The notes below the pieces were generated by a model, which saw only the letters and a program-made list of their open reading frames with translations, had not been told where the DNA came from and ran no database searches. Both the position numbers and the translations under genes were made by a program. Below, one piece after another: positions 16,104 to 26,658 of a DNA stretch of 64,000 nucleotides. How positions within the stretch are numbered: position 1 is the stretch's first letter; the number at the start of each line of letters is the position of its first letter. Origin of the DNA: Pseudomonas gessardii (GTDB lineage: Bacteria; Pseudomonadota; Gammaproteobacteria; Pseudomonadales; Pseudomonadaceae); NCBI RefSeq assembly GCF_001983165.1, contig NZ_MNPU01000018.1, positions 1-64,000 on the forward strand. The letters are read 5' to 3'.

Positions 16104-17495
16104 TCAGGCCTGCGCCAACTCAGCGTGCTCATCGGCATTGAGCCGTTCTTTATCGGTCTGCTGCATGATCTGGCTGGTAATCGCCCCCGCCGTCATCGAA
16201 CCATTCACGTTCAACGCCGTACGGCCCATGTCGATCAGCGGCTCCACGGAAATCAGCAGCGCCACCAACGCCACCGGCAGGCCCATGGCCGGCAGCACGA
16301 TCAGCGCGGCAAACGTCGCACCGCCGCCCACACCGGCTACACCGGCCGAACTCAGGGTCACGATTGCCACCAGGGTAGCGATCCATAGCGGGTCGAGCGG
16401 GTTGATGCCCACGGTCGGCGCCACCATCACGGCCAGCATCGCCGGGTACAGGCCGGCGCAGCCGTTCTGGCCAATCGTCGCGCCGAACGAGGCGGCGAAG
16501 CTGGCGATGGACTGCGGGATGCCCAGGCGGCGGGTCTGCGCCTCGATGCTCAACGGGATGCTCGCCGCGCTGGAGCGGCTGGTGAAGGCAAAGGTCAGCA
16601 CCGGCCATACCTTGCGGAAGAAACGCAGCGGGTTGATCCCGGCCAGCGACAGCAGCAGGCCGTGGACTACAAACATCAGCCCCAGCGCCAGGTAGGACAC
16701 CAGCACAAAGCTGCCGAGCTTGATGATGTCTTGCAGGTTGGAGCTGGCGACCACTTTGGTCATCAGCGCCAGCACGCCGTAGGGGGTCAGCTTCATCACC
16801 AGGCGCACCAGGCGCATCACCCAGGCTTGCAGGGTGTCGATGGCGTTCAGCACTTTCTGGCCTTTTTCCACGTCATCCTTGAGCAGTTGCAGCGCGGCAA
16901 CCCCCAGGAACGCCGCGAAGATCACCACACTGATAATCGACGTCGGCTTGGCCCGGGCCAGGTCGGCAAACGGGTTCTGCGGGATGAACGACAGCAGCAA
17001 CTGCGGGATATTCAGGTCGGCGACCTTGCCCGCATAGTCACTCTGGATCACCTGCAGGCGCGCCAGTTCTTGGGTGCCGGCCACCAGGCCTTCGGCGGTG
17101 AGGCCGAACAGGTTGGTCAGGCCGATACCGATCAGCGCCGCGATGGCGGTGGTGAACAGCAGCGTGCCGATGGTCAGGAAGCTGATCTTGCCCAGGGACG
17201 CGGCGTTATGCAGGCGGGCCACGGCGCTGAGGATCGAGGCGAACACCAGCGGGATCACGATCATCTGCAACAGTTGCACATAACCATTGCCCACCAGGTC
17301 GAACCAACTGATCGAGGCCTTGAGCACCGGGTGGCCGGCACCGTAAATGGTGTGTAGCACTCCACCAAACACCACCCCGAGTACCAGTGCGAGCAGGACC
17401 TTTTTGGCCAGGCTCCAGTGGGTGTGACGGGTTTGGGCCAGGCCCAGCAATAACGCCAGGAACACCAGCAAATTGAGAATCAGCGGCAGATTCAT
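16104..17495 (-). CDS. tcyP: L-cystine/dicarboxylate:cation symporter (TcyP-like, DAACS family)
   Basis: A 463-residue secondary transporter of the DAACS family with about eight hydrophobic segments. [35 protein letters not shown] (a serine-rich hairpin near residue 310) and [22 protein letters not shown] match the sodium:dicarboxylate family, and the N-terminal region plus VLHTIYGAG fits the cystine-transporting TcyP/YdjN branch rather than glutamate carriers. Likely role: sulfur scavenging by cystine import. The upstream gap has a paired TGGAAT motif that may be regulatory. Confidence 0.83.
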   Translation of the reverse strand: MNLPLILNLLVFLALLLGLAQTRHTHWSLAKKVLLALVLGVVFGGVLHTIYGAGHPVLKASISWFDLVGNGYVQLLQMIVIPLVFASILSAVARLHNAASLGKISFLTIGTLLFTTAIAALIGIGLTNLFGLTAEGLVAGTQELARLQVIQSDYAGKVADLNIPQLLLSFIPQNPFADLARAKPTSIISVVIFAAFLGVAALQLLKDDVEKGQKVLNAIDTLQAWVMRLVRLVMKLTPYGVLALMTKVVASSNLQDIIKLGSFVLVSYLALGLMFVVHGLLLSLAGINPLRFFRKVWPVLTFAFTSRSSAASIPLSIEAQTRRLGIPQSIASFAASFGATIGQNGCAGLYPAMLAVMVAPTVGINPLDPLWIATLVAIVTLSSAGVAGVGGGATFAALIVLPAMGLPVALVALLISVEPLIDMGRTALNVNGSMTAGAITSQIMQQTDKERLNADEHAELAQA

Positions 17496-17585
17496 TGAAG
17501 CTCCAATTAAATGGCTGCCAGTCGCCTGAGCGTGCGACTGCGAACCGGAAAGCCTAACAGCTTGAAATATATTGATTTAATACCG

Positions 17586-17617
17586 TTATGGAATGACTAC
17601 TGTCGTTTTTGGAATAA
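17586..17617 (-). promoter_or_regulatory. Repeated TGGAAT element upstream of the cystine symporter
   Basis: TTATGGAAT (17586-17594) and TTTTGGAATAA (17607-17617) repeat TGGAAT 21 bp apart, two helical turns, in an AT-rich stretch about 90-120 bp upstream of the symporter start. It is a candidate site for an activator of sulfur genes such as CysB; that link is inference. Confidence 0.35.
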
Positions 17618-17737
17618 GGGTTCGGCGTCTAGAGATAAATGGGTGGCGGTATCAGGACGCAGACCGTCGTGCTGGTGCCGGAAACAGTCATAAGGATTTG
17701 CTAGCGTTGTGGCCTTTCACTCAGGGAGAAAACGCAC

Positions 17738-18796
17738 ATGAAGCTTGCGCCGAGACTGTTTGCCGCCGCGCTATGCCTGGGGCTTGCCAGCCAGGTCATG
17801 GCCGCCACCGAGTTGAAACACTGGCCGGCACCCGCCGCCAAGCAACTGAATGCAATGATCGCTGCCAACGCCAACCAGGGCAATTACGCGGTGTTCGACA
17901 TGGACAACACCAGCTACCGCTTCGACCTCGAAGAATCGCTGCTGCCGTATATGGAAAACAAAGGCCTGATCACCCGCGACAGTCTCGATCCTTCGCTCAA
18001 GCTTATGCCCTTTAAAGACACCGCCGACCATAAGGAAAGTCTGTTCAGTTACTACTATCGCCTGTGCGAAGTGGACGACATGGTCTGCTACCCGTGGGTC
18101 GCCCAGGTGTTTTCAGGCTTTACCCTCAAGGAACTCAAGGGCTACGTCGATGAGCTGATGGCGAGCGGCAAGCCGGTGCCGGTCACCTATTTTGAAGGCG
18201 ATGTGGTGAAGAACATGGAGGTGCAACTGCCGAAAATCTTCACCGGCCAGACCGAGTTGTACAACAGGCTGATGGAAAACGGCATCGACGTGTATGTGAT
18301 GACGGCGGCCTCTGAAGAGCTGGTGCGCATGGTCGCCTCGGATCCGAAGTACGGCTACAACGTCAAGCCGCAGAACGTGATTGGCGTCACCACCTTGCTC
18401 AAGGACCGCCAGACCGGCGAGCTGACCACCGCCCGCAAGCAGATCAGCGCCGGCAAATACGACGAAAAAGCCAACCTGGGTCTGGAACTGACCCCCTACC
18501 TGTGGACCCCGGCAACCTGGATGGCCGGCAAGCACGCGGCGATCCTCACCTACATCGACGAATGGAAAAAACCGGTCCTGGTCGGCGGCGACACCCCCAC
18601 CAGCGACGGCTACATGCTGTTCCACGATGTGGACGTGGCCAAGGGCGGCATCCACCTGTGGATCAACCGCAAAGACAAGTACATGACCCAGCTTAACGGC
18701 ATGATCGTCAAACATGCTGCGGCCCAGGCCAAGGAAGGGTTACCGGTGACGGCGGATAAGAACTGGGTGATCGTCAAGCCTGACGAAATCCAGTAA
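17738..18796 (+). CDS. pchP: Periplasmic phosphorylcholine phosphatase (HAD superfamily)
   Basis: A 352-residue secreted HAD phosphatase that releases phosphate and choline from phosphorylcholine, feeding choline/betaine metabolism. Signal peptide MKLAPRLFAAALCLGLASQVMAA is followed by HAD motif I DMDNT (FDMDNTSYRFD, residues ~53-57), motif II TAASEELV and a DVYVMTAAS strand. Length and motifs match P. aeruginosa PchP. GGGAGAAAA precedes the ATG. It is divergent from the cystine symporter and ends in a REPIN plus terminator. Regulation by choline or betaine, as in P. aeruginosa, is not visible in the sequence. Confidence 0.9.
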   Translation: MKLAPRLFAAALCLGLASQVMAATELKHWPAPAAKQLNAMIAANANQGNYAVFDMDNTSYRFDLEESLLPYMENKGLITRDSLDPSLKLMPFKDTADHKESLFSYYYRLCEVDDMVCYPWVAQVFSGFTLKELKGYVDELMASGKPVPVTYFEGDVVKNMEVQLPKIFTGQTELYNRLMENGIDVYVMTAASEELVRMVASDPKYGYNVKPQNVIGVTTLLKDRQTGELTTARKQISAGKYDEKANLGLELTPYLWTPATWMAGKHAAILTYIDEWKKPVLVGGDTPTSDGYMLFHDVDVAKGGIHLWINRKDKYMTQLNGMIVKHAAAQAKEGLPVTADKNWVIVKPDEIQ

Positions 18797-18800
18797 CCCT

Positions 18801-18889
18801 GTAGGAGCTGGCTTGCCAGCGATGGCATCGACTTCGGTGTATCAGGAACACCGTGGTGTCTGCATCGCAGGCAAGCCAGCTCCCACATT
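18801..18889. repeat. REPIN downstream of pchP
   Basis: Arms GTAGGAGCTGGCTTGCCAGC and GCAGGCAAGCCAGCTCCCAC enclose a centre with CGGTGT / ACACCG. The left end has GTAGGAG instead of GTGGGAG. Confidence 0.9.
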
Positions 18890-18903
18890 GATCTTCGGTA
18901 GGC

Positions 18904-18935
18904 AAAAAAAGCCCCGCACTTGGCGGGGCATTTTT
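18904..18935. terminator. Bidirectional intrinsic terminator (ilvD / pchP)
   Basis: GCCCCGC-ACTTG-GCGGGGC (18911-18929) is flanked by seven A on the left and five T on the right. On the minus strand it gives a U7 tail 12 bases after the ilvD stop; on the plus strand it can also stop pchP transcripts. Confidence 0.92.
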
Positions 18936-18946
18936 ATGGGCGAGGA

Positions 18947-20788
18947 TTACAGGCCGTCGAGCATGGCCTTGTTGCGCACCGCACCCTTGTCGGCGCTGGT
19001 GGCCAGCAGGGCGTAGGCCTTCAGGGCGGTGGTGACTTTGCGCGGGCGCTTCTCCACCGGTTTCCAGCCTTTCTTGTCCTGCTCGACCCGGCGTGCGGCC
19101 AGTTCTTCATCGCTGATCAACAGGTTGATCGAGCGGTTCGGAATGTCGATCAGCACCTTGTCGCCATCTTGCACCAGGCCAATCGCGCCACCGGCAGCGG
19201 CTTCTGGCGACGCATGGCCGATGGACAGGCCCGAAGTACCGCCGGAGAAACGCCCGTCGGTCAGCAGTGCGCAGGCTTTGCCCAGGCCCTTGGATTTCAG
19301 GTACGAGGTCGGATAGAGCATTTCCTGCATACCCGGGCCGCCTTTCGGGCCTTCGTAGCGGATGATCACGATGTCGCCTTCTTTCACTTCGTCGGCGAGG
19401 ATGCCGCGCACCGAGCTGTCCTGGCTTTCGTAGATCTTGGCGCGACCCTCGAACACATGGATCGATTCATCCACGCCGGCAGTCTTCACCACGCAGCCGT
19501 CGAGAGCGATGTTGCCGTAGAGCACGGCCAGGCCGCCTTCCTTGGAGTAGGCGTGTTCGACACTGCGGATGCAGCCGTTTTCACGGTCGTCGTCCAGGGT
19601 GTCCCAACGGGTCGACTGGCTGAACGCCGTCTGGGTCGGAATGCCGGCCGGGCCCGCTTTGAAGAAGGTGTGCACGGCTTCGTCGTTGGTCTGGGTGATG
19701 TCCCACTTGGCGATGCCTGCTGCCAGGGATGGGCTGTGCACGGTCGGCAGGTCGGTGTGCAACAGGCCGCCACGGGCCAGGGAGCCCAGGATCGAGAAGA
19801 TCCCGCCGGCGCGGTGCACGTCTTCCATGTGGTACTTCTGGATGTTCGGCGCGACCTTGCACAACTGCGGCACATGCCGGGACAGGCGGTCGATGTCGCG
19901 CAGGTCGAAGTCGATCTCGGCTTCTTGCGCCGCGGCCAGCAAGTGCAGGATGGTGTTGGTGGAACCGCCCATGGCGATATCCAGGGTCATGGCGTTTTCA
20001 AAGGCCTTGAAGTTGGCGATATTGCGCGGCAACACCGACTCGTCGTTCTCGGTGTAGTAACGCTTGCACAGCTCGACGATGGTGCGGCCGGCCTGCAAAA
20101 ACAGCTGTTCGCGGTCGCTGTGGGTGGCCAGTGTGGAGCCGTTGCCCGGCAAGGCCAGGCCCAGGGCTTCTACCAGGCAGTTCATCGAGTTGGCGGTGAA
20201 CATGCCGGAGCACGAACCGCAGGTCGGGCAGGCGCTGCGCTCGTATTCCGCGACCTTCTCGTCAGAAGCGCTGGAATCGGCGGCGATGACCATGGCATCC
20301 ACCAGGTCCAGGCCGTGGGAGGCGAGCTTGGTCTTGCCGGCTTCCATCGGGCCACCGGAGACGAAAATCACCGGGATGTTCAGGCGCAGGGCGGCCATCA
20401 GCATGCCAGGGGTGATCTTGTCGCAGTTGGAGATGCAGACGATGGCGTCGGCGCAGTGGGCGTTGACCATGTACTCCACGGAGTCGGCGATGATCTCGCG
20501 GCTCGGCAGGGAATAGAGCATGCCGTCATGGCCCATGGCGATGCCGTCATCCACGGCGATGGTGTTGAATTCCTTGGCCACGCCGCCGGCGCGTTCGATC
20601 TCGCGGGCGACCAGTTGGCCCAGGTCCTTGAGGTGGACGTGGCCCGGTACGAACTGGGTGAACGAGTTGGCAATCGCGATGATCGGCTTCTTGAAGTCGT
20701 CATCTTTCATCCCCGTGGCACGCCACAGTGCGCGGGCGCCGGCCATGTTGCGGCCATGGGTGGATGTTTTCGAGCGGTAATCTGGCAT
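18947..20788 (-). CDS. ilvD: Dihydroxy-acid dehydratase
   Basis: Fe-S dehydratase of 613 residues acting at the third step of valine, leucine and isoleucine synthesis. IlvD/Edd signatures are present: [20 protein letters not shown] near residue 123 and the [19 protein letters not shown] cluster region near residue 195, plus [19 protein letters not shown] near the C-terminus. N-terminus [21 protein letters not shown] is standard, confirming the start. Stand-alone gene ended by an intrinsic terminator; divergent neighbours are absent (the MFS gene upstream is on the same strand, 228 bp away). Confidence 0.97.
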   Translation of the reverse strand: MPDYRSKTSTHGRNMAGARALWRATGMKDDDFKKPIIAIANSFTQFVPGHVHLKDLGQLVAREIERAGGVAKEFNTIAVDDGIAMGHDGMLYSLPSREIIADSVEYMVNAHCADAIVCISNCDKITPGMLMAALRLNIPVIFVSGGPMEAGKTKLASHGLDLVDAMVIAADSSASDEKVAEYERSACPTCGSCSGMFTANSMNCLVEALGLALPGNGSTLATHSDREQLFLQAGRTIVELCKRYYTENDESVLPRNIANFKAFENAMTLDIAMGGSTNTILHLLAAAQEAEIDFDLRDIDRLSRHVPQLCKVAPNIQKYHMEDVHRAGGIFSILGSLARGGLLHTDLPTVHSPSLAAGIAKWDITQTNDEAVHTFFKAGPAGIPTQTAFSQSTRWDTLDDDRENGCIRSVEHAYSKEGGLAVLYGNIALDGCVVKTAGVDESIHVFEGRAKIYESQDSSVRGILADEVKEGDIVIIRYEGPKGGPGMQEMLYPTSYLKSKGLGKACALLTDGRFSGGTSGLSIGHASPEAAAGGAIGLVQDGDKVLIDIPNRSINLLISDEELAARRVEQDKKGWKPVEKRPRKVTTALKAYALLATSADKGAVRNKAMLDGL

Positions 20789-21016
20789 GGAGCACTCCGG
20801 GCGGCTAATCAGGTACTAAATAGGGGAGTGAGCTTCTATTGACGTCTGGAACACTCAGAAATAGCCGTGTGTCCGGAGGTTGCCGCAAACGCTACGGGAT
20901 CGCCGTGCGCATTGGCCTTGAGCTCATAAACCCGCCGGGGGATGACTGGCGATGAATAGGGTCGATTCTACACCGCTGGCGGCGGGAGGGAATGGCGAGA
21001 AACATGTCCCGGGGCT

Positions 21017-22216
21017 TTATCGCCCGACCCGCGTATTTGTCAGCCAGCCCCAGAGGCTGAAGACGATAAAGCTTGCAGCAATGGTCATCAGCAAATGCGC
21101 TCCGGTTTGTGCAAGGGCGGCGCTGCTGAGGGCGGCCGTCAGGAACATGATGCTGTTGCCTGCCGAGGCGGCCGTGCCCGCGCTGCTTGAGAACAGCAGC
21201 ATCGCCGCCGAAATCGCCGCCGGGCGCACCAGGGTCACGGCCAGGGCGCTGATCAGCATCGGGATCAGCAGGGTTATGGTGGTGATGGCATCCAGGCTGA
21301 CGATCAGCATCAGTAGCACACCGGCCACCAGCAGTAACCCCAGGCCGATATTGATTTGCCGGGCCAGCGAGATGCGTTTTTGCAGAAACGAGGCCGCCAC
21401 GCCGCCCAGCAGATAGGCCACGCCGTAGACCATCAGCACCAGGGCGTACTGGTATTCGGACAGTTTCAGCCCATCCATGAACATCAGCGGTGTGACGCTG
21501 ATCAAGGCGAAGTAGCAGGCGAACACCAGTGCGGCGATCCACCAGTAGCGCAGGAAGTCCCGATTGCCGGCCACGGCTTTCAAGGTGGCGATGATCGACA
21601 CCGATGCGCGATGGGGGCTGGCGGACTTGGTGGGCAGGATGCACAGCGCATGGATCAACATGCCCAATGCCATCACCGCGAACCCGTAGAAGCTGCCTTG
21701 CCAGTCAAAGGTGGTTTGCAGCCAGGAGCCGATCAGCGGTGAAAGAGCGACGAACGAGCCGCTCAGGGTCATGTAATACAGGCGCACGCGGGCCCGGTCC
21801 TGCTCCTCGAACAGGTCCTCCACCAGGGCGTGGCCCAGCACGAAGAAGCCACAGCCCATGGCCTGCACGCTGCGAAACAGCAGGAAGGTCAGGTAGTCCG
21901 GTGCCAGCGCACACCCTATCGCCCCCAGGATCGCCAGTGTGATGCAACCAAGCAGGACTTCCTTGCGCCCCCATTTATCCGAGAGTGGGCCGGCGATCAG
22001 TTGGGAGATCGAAAAGACCAGGGTAAACAGGCTGATGGACAGCGCGACATTGGCGCTGGGCGTGTCGAACCTGGCGGCGAGGGCCGGAAATGAAGGCAGC
22101 AGGATATTGATCGGGAAGAAGCTGATCAGGGCAATGCAGGTGATGAGGGTGAAGCGGGAAAGATACTGGCGTTTGGCTGGGCCATCGAGGACGGGCGAGC
22201 AGGTGGAGTCAGACAT
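21017..22216 (-). CDS. MFS multidrug efflux transporter, Bcr/CflA-like
   Basis: A 399-residue major facilitator with about twelve membrane segments. Motif A appears as GPLSDKWGRKEVLLG between segments 2 and 3, and MTLSGSFVALSPLIGSWL resembles the antiporter motif C region of drug:H+ antiporters. The topology and the AGPLSDKWGRKEVL loop fit the Bcr/CflA drug-exporter branch. No regulator is adjacent, so the substrate cannot be inferred from context. Upstream (217-246 bp) lies a REPIN next to rlmI. Confidence 0.82.
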   Translation of the reverse strand: MSDSTCSPVLDGPAKRQYLSRFTLITCIALISFFPINILLPSFPALAARFDTPSANVALSISLFTLVFSISQLIAGPLSDKWGRKEVLLGCITLAILGAIGCALAPDYLTFLLFRSVQAMGCGFFVLGHALVEDLFEEQDRARVRLYYMTLSGSFVALSPLIGSWLQTTFDWQGSFYGFAVMALGMLIHALCILPTKSASPHRASVSIIATLKAVAGNRDFLRYWWIAALVFACYFALISVTPLMFMDGLKLSEYQYALVLMVYGVAYLLGGVAASFLQKRISLARQINIGLGLLLVAGVLLMLIVSLDAITTITLLIPMLISALAVTLVRPAAISAAMLLFSSSAGTAASAGNSIMFLTAALSSAALAQTGAHLLMTIAASFIVFSLWGWLTNTRVGR

Positions 22217-22357
22217 TGTTTTTGTTTTCCGCAGTGAAGCCAGAAACCGATACTAGTCTGCAAAAAGTGGAATTCAATCAAAACCTTTGAGGGAAATTTC
22301 CTGGGGGTGCGTGGCTGGCGACAGTAGGAAAAATCTTTCTGGCACGGCGCAAAAAAG

Positions 22358-22446
22358 GTGGGAGCTGGCTTGCCTGCGATAGCGGCGTAACAGATTAAAA
22401 ATCTGTAACTGATACACCGCTATCGCAAGCAAGCCCACTCCCACCT
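22358..22446. repeat. REPIN between rlmI and MFS genes
   Basis: Arms GGTGGGAGCTGGCTTGCCTG and the inverted GCAAGCAAGCCCACTCCCACC; the centre holds CAGATT-AAA-AATCTG. The two arms belong to slightly different REP types (GCTGGC versus GTGGGC). It ends 16 bp past the rlmI stop codon. Confidence 0.9.
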
Positions 22447-22462
22447 TTGCTCTGCGTGTTAC

Positions 22463-23659
22463 TTAGCTATTGGGCAACAACCGGCACGTAATGCTCTTGA
22501 TATACCGCGTCTCGGCAATCGCCGGGTGCACCGGGTGGTCCGGGCCCTGGCCGCCGCGTTCGAGCATCTGGATATTGCGGTCCAGGTGGCGGGCGCTGGT
22601 CAGCAGGATGTTTTGCAGGTCGTCTTCGGGCAGGTGCATGGAGCACGAGGCGCTGACCAGGATGCCGTCCTTGCTGAGCAGGCGCATGGCTTGCTCGTTC
22701 AGGCGACGGTAGGCGCCTTCGCCATTCTTCATGTCTTTCTTGCGCTTGATGAAGGCCGGTGGGTCGGCGACGATCACGTCGAAGCGTTCTTCGCTGGCTT
22801 TCAGTTCTTTCAACGCTTCAAACACGTCGCCTTCGATGCAGGTCATTTTCTCGGCAACGCCGTTCAGCGCGGCGTTGCGCTCTACGCCATCCAGGGCGAA
22901 GGCCGAGGCATCGACGCAGAACACTTCACTGGCACCGAACGCTGCGGCTTGCACGCCCCAGCCGCCGATGTAGCTGTACAGGTCCAGAACACGCTTGCCC
23001 TTGGCATACGGGGCCAGGCGGGCGCGGTTCATGCGGTGGTCGTAGAACCAGCCGGTCTTCTGGCCCTGGATCACCGGGGCCTCGAATTGCACGCCGTTTT
23101 CTTCCAGGGCGACCCACTCTGGCACCAGGCCGAATACGGTTTCGACGTAGCGGTTGAGGCCTTCGGCATCACGCGCGGCGGAATCGTTCTTGAACAGGAT
23201 GCCGCTGGGCTTGAGCACTTGGGTCAGGGCCGCGATCACGTCTTCTTTATGGGCTTCCATGGTCGCCGAGGCGATCTGTACCACCAGGATATCGCCAAAA
23301 CGGTCGACCACCAGGCCCGGCAACAGGTCGGAATCGCCGTAGACCAGGCGGTAGAACGGCTTGTCGAACAGGCGGTCGCGCAGGGACAGGGCGACGTTGA
23401 GGCGGTGCACCAGCAGCGACTTGTCCAACGGCAACTTGATGTCGCGCGACAGCAGGCGCGCGCAGATCAGGTTGTTCGGGCTCATGGCCACGATGCCCAG
23501 GGTCTTGCCGCCGGCCGCTTCGAGGATGGCCTGGTCGCCTGCCTGGAAGCCGTGGAGTGGAGTGGCGGCCACGTCGATTTCGTTGCTGTAGACCCACAGG
23601 TGGCCGTTGCGCAAACGACGATCGGCGTTGGCTTTGAGACGCAGGCTTGGCAGGGACAT
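22463..23659 (-). CDS. rlmI: 23S rRNA (cytosine-1962-C5)-methyltransferase, RlmI family
   Basis: A 398-residue class I SAM-dependent methyltransferase with an N-terminal PUA domain (residues 1-75, LKANADRRLRNGHLWVYSNEID). SAM motif I is VLDLYSYIGGWGVQAAAFGA, motif II VDASAFAL, motif IV VADPPAFIKRKKDM and the catalytic cysteine lies in SASCSMHL. It modifies 23S rRNA in the cytoplasm. Length matches E. coli RlmI. Single gene flanked by REPINs on both sides. Confidence 0.92.
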   Translation of the reverse strand: MSLPSLRLKANADRRLRNGHLWVYSNEIDVAATPLHGFQAGDQAILEAAGGKTLGIVAMSPNNLICARLLSRDIKLPLDKSLLVHRLNVALSLRDRLFDKPFYRLVYGDSDLLPGLVVDRFGDILVVQIASATMEAHKEDVIAALTQVLKPSGILFKNDSAARDAEGLNRYVETVFGLVPEWVALEENGVQFEAPVIQGQKTGWFYDHRMNRARLAPYAKGKRVLDLYSYIGGWGVQAAAFGASEVFCVDASAFALDGVERNAALNGVAEKMTCIEGDVFEALKELKASEERFDVIVADPPAFIKRKKDMKNGEGAYRRLNEQAMRLLSKDGILVSASCSMHLPEDDLQNILLTSARHLDRNIQMLERGGQGPDHPVHPAIAETRYIKSITCRLLPNS

Positions 23660-23709
23660 GACGTCGCTCCGGAAAAAAGAGCGGGAGTATACCCTTTGCG
23701 CACCGGTTC

Positions 23710-23799
23710 ATGTGGGAGCTGGCTTGCCTGCGATGCAGACGGCGCGGTGTATCTGACGTACGGCGGTGATGCAATCGCAGGCAAGCCAGCTCCCACATT
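23710..23799. repeat. REPIN between rlmI and the HDOD gene
   Basis: Arms TGTGGGAGCTGGCTTGCCTG and GCAGGCAAGCCAGCTCCCAC with the AT-rich outer bases CAT/ATT. It lies between the divergent rlmI and HDOD genes, inside their shared promoter region. Confidence 0.92.
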
Positions 23800-23884
23800 T
23801 GATCGCGGTTCGGTTCGGGTTTTTGAGGTGTCGGTCAGCTTTGCTTAGAGGTTAGAATTCGCGCCTAGCCCAGAGTGTGTACCT

Positions 23885-24751
23885 ATGTCCCAAGAGCTTT
23901 CCGCCGAACAGATCCAGCAGGCCCTGCAAGGCATCAGCGTGCCGCCCCAACCGCAAATCATGGTGGATTTGCAGATGGAGCAGTACATGCCCGATCCAGA
24001 CCTGGAAGTGATTGCCCGGCTGATCTCCCAAGACCCGGGCCTGTCCGGTTCGTTGCTGAAAATCGTCAACTCGCCGTATTACGGCCTGAGCAACAAAATT
24101 GCCTCGATCCAACGCGCAGTCAACCTGCTGGGCAGCCGTTCCATCGTCAACCTGATCAATGCCCAGTCGATCAAGGGCGAGATGAGCGATGACACCATCG
24201 TCACCCTCAACCGTTTCTGGGACACCGCCCAGGATGTGGCAATGACCTGCCTGACCCTGGCCAAGCGCACTGGCTCCCAGGCGGTAGACGAAGCCTACGC
24301 CCTGGGCCTGTTCCATGATTGTGGCGTGCCGCTGATGCTCAAGCGCTTCCCCGACTACATGAGCGTGCTGGAGGATGCCTACGCCAAGGCGGGGCCCGAA
24401 TGCCGGGTGGTCGACACCGAGAACAGCGCGTTCCATACCAACCATGCGGTGGTGGGTTATTACACCGCCAAGTCCTGGCGCCTGCCGGAGCATGTGACCA
24501 ACGCCATCGCCAACCACCACAACGCCCTGGCGATTTTCAGCGATGAGTCGGCGCGCAACAGCCCGTTGAAAAACCTGCTGGCGATTTTGAAGATGGCCGA
24601 GCATATCTGCGCGTCCTATCGGGTACTGGGCAACCAGGTGGTTGACCATGAATGGGACAGCATCGGCCATCTGGTGCTGGATTACGTGGGCCTGTCAGAC
24701 TACGACTTCGAGAGCCTGAAGTTGTCGATCCGCGAGTTGGGCGCGCACTAA
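23885..24751 (+). CDS. HDOD domain-containing protein
   Basis: A 288-residue protein with one HDOD domain (about residues 20-220), recognised by LISQDPGLSGSLLKIVNSPYYGL and the LFHDCGVPLML helix. HDOD proteins look like HD phosphohydrolases but usually lack the full metal set and act in signalling; here HD remains within FHDCG, with HTNHAVVGYYTAKSW and NHHNAL further on. It starts at ATG 23885. mutM follows 21 bp later on the same strand, so the two may be co-transcribed. Specific role unknown. Confidence 0.85.
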   Translation: MSQELSAEQIQQALQGISVPPQPQIMVDLQMEQYMPDPDLEVIARLISQDPGLSGSLLKIVNSPYYGLSNKIASIQRAVNLLGSRSIVNLINAQSIKGEMSDDTIVTLNRFWDTAQDVAMTCLTLAKRTGSQAVDEAYALGLFHDCGVPLMLKRFPDYMSVLEDAYAKAGPECRVVDTENSAFHTNHAVVGYYTAKSWRLPEHVTNAIANHHNALAIFSDESARNSPLKNLLAILKMAEHICASYRVLGNQVVDHEWDSIGHLVLDYVGLSDYDFESLKLSIRELGAH

Positions 24752-24772
24752 CCTTTCTATTGCGAGACGAAT

Positions 24773-25585
24773 ATGCCTGAGCTGCCAGAAGTCGAAACCA
24801 CCCGGCGCGGGATTGCGCCGCACCTGGAAGGCCAGCGGGTCAGCCGGGTCGTCGTACGTGAACGGCGCCTGCGCTGGCCGATCCCCGAAGACCTGGATGT
24901 GCGCCTGTCCGGGCAGCGCATCGTGCTGGTGGAGCGGCGGGCCAAGTATCTGCTGATCAATGCCGAAGTCGGCACCTTGATCAGCCACTTGGGCATGTCG
25001 GGCAATTTGCGCCTGGTGGAAGTCGGTTTACCGGCGGCCAAGCATGAACATGTGGATATCGAGCTGGAATCGGGCCTGGCCCTGCGCTACACCGACCCCC
25101 GGCGCTTTGGCGCGATGCTCTGGAGCCAGGACCCGCACAACCACGAACTGCTGCTGCGCCTGGGGCCGGAGCCGTTGACCGACCTGTTTGACGGCGAGCG
25201 CCTGTTCCAGCTGTCCCGTGGGCGCTCCATGGCGGTCAAGCCGTTCATCATGGACAACGCGGTGGTGGTGGGGGTGGGCAATATCTACGCGACCGAGGCG
25301 CTGTTTGCCGCCGGGATCGACCCGCGCCGGGAGGCCAAGGGCATTTCCCGTGGGCGTTACCTGAAACTGGCGATCGAGATCAAACGCATCCTCGCGGCCG
25401 CCATCGAGCGCGGCGGGACGACCTTGCGCGACTTTATCGGTGGCGATGGCCAGCCGGGGTATTTCCAGCAGGAACTGTTCGTCTACGGCCGGGGCGTCGA
25501 GGCGTGCAAGGTCTGCGGGACTGAACTGCGCAATGTGATGCTGGGGCAGCGGGCGAGTGTGTTTTGCCCCAAATGCCAGAGCTGA
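24773..25585 (+). CDS. mutM: Formamidopyrimidine-DNA glycosylase
   Basis: Base-excision repair enzyme removing 8-oxoguanine and cutting the abasic site. The 270-residue product begins [13 protein letters not shown], giving the catalytic Pro2 and Glu3. It carries the H2TH region ([21 protein letters not shown]) and ends in a C4 zinc finger CKVCG...CPKCQ. Normal length. Convergent with the ferredoxin gene, with a REPIN in between. Confidence 0.97.
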   Translation: MPELPEVETTRRGIAPHLEGQRVSRVVVRERRLRWPIPEDLDVRLSGQRIVLVERRAKYLLINAEVGTLISHLGMSGNLRLVEVGLPAAKHEHVDIELESGLALRYTDPRRFGAMLWSQDPHNHELLLRLGPEPLTDLFDGERLFQLSRGRSMAVKPFIMDNAVVVGVGNIYATEALFAAGIDPRREAKGISRGRYLKLAIEIKRILAAAIERGGTTLRDFIGGDGQPGYFQQELFVYGRGVEACKVCGTELRNVMLGQRASVFCPKCQS

Positions 25586-25605
25586 GGTTCGCGGGTGCTG
25601 CGAAT

Positions 25606-25690
25606 GGCCTCATCGCAGGCAAGCCAGCTCCCACATTTGAAGGGGTTCACAAGTCAAAATGTGGGAGCGGGCTTGCCTGCGATGAGGCCC
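25606..25690. repeat. REPIN between convergent mutM and fdx
   Basis: GGCCTCATCGCAGGCAAGCC on the left, inverted as GGGCTTGCCTGCGATGAGGCC on the right. The arms mix two REP types (GCTGGC on one side, GCGGGC on the other). Confidence 0.92.
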
Positions 25691-25709
25691 GCCCAGCCAC
25701 CACAAGGTC

Positions 25710-26613
<904 letters not shown>

Positions 26614-26658
26614 TTATGCAGAAGAAAGCACTATAGACACCGCGAATACCTGGTTTTT

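Noticed and set aside
18920..20842. Open frame of about 640 codons opposite ilvD
   Set aside because: Pure shadow of ilvD; no motif and unsuitable composition.
23247..23798. Small open frames beginning inside REP elements, reading like M-W-E-L-A-C-L or M-G-A-G-L-P-A
   Set aside because: They recur wherever a REP arm lies and simply translate the repeat; no ribosome site or homology.
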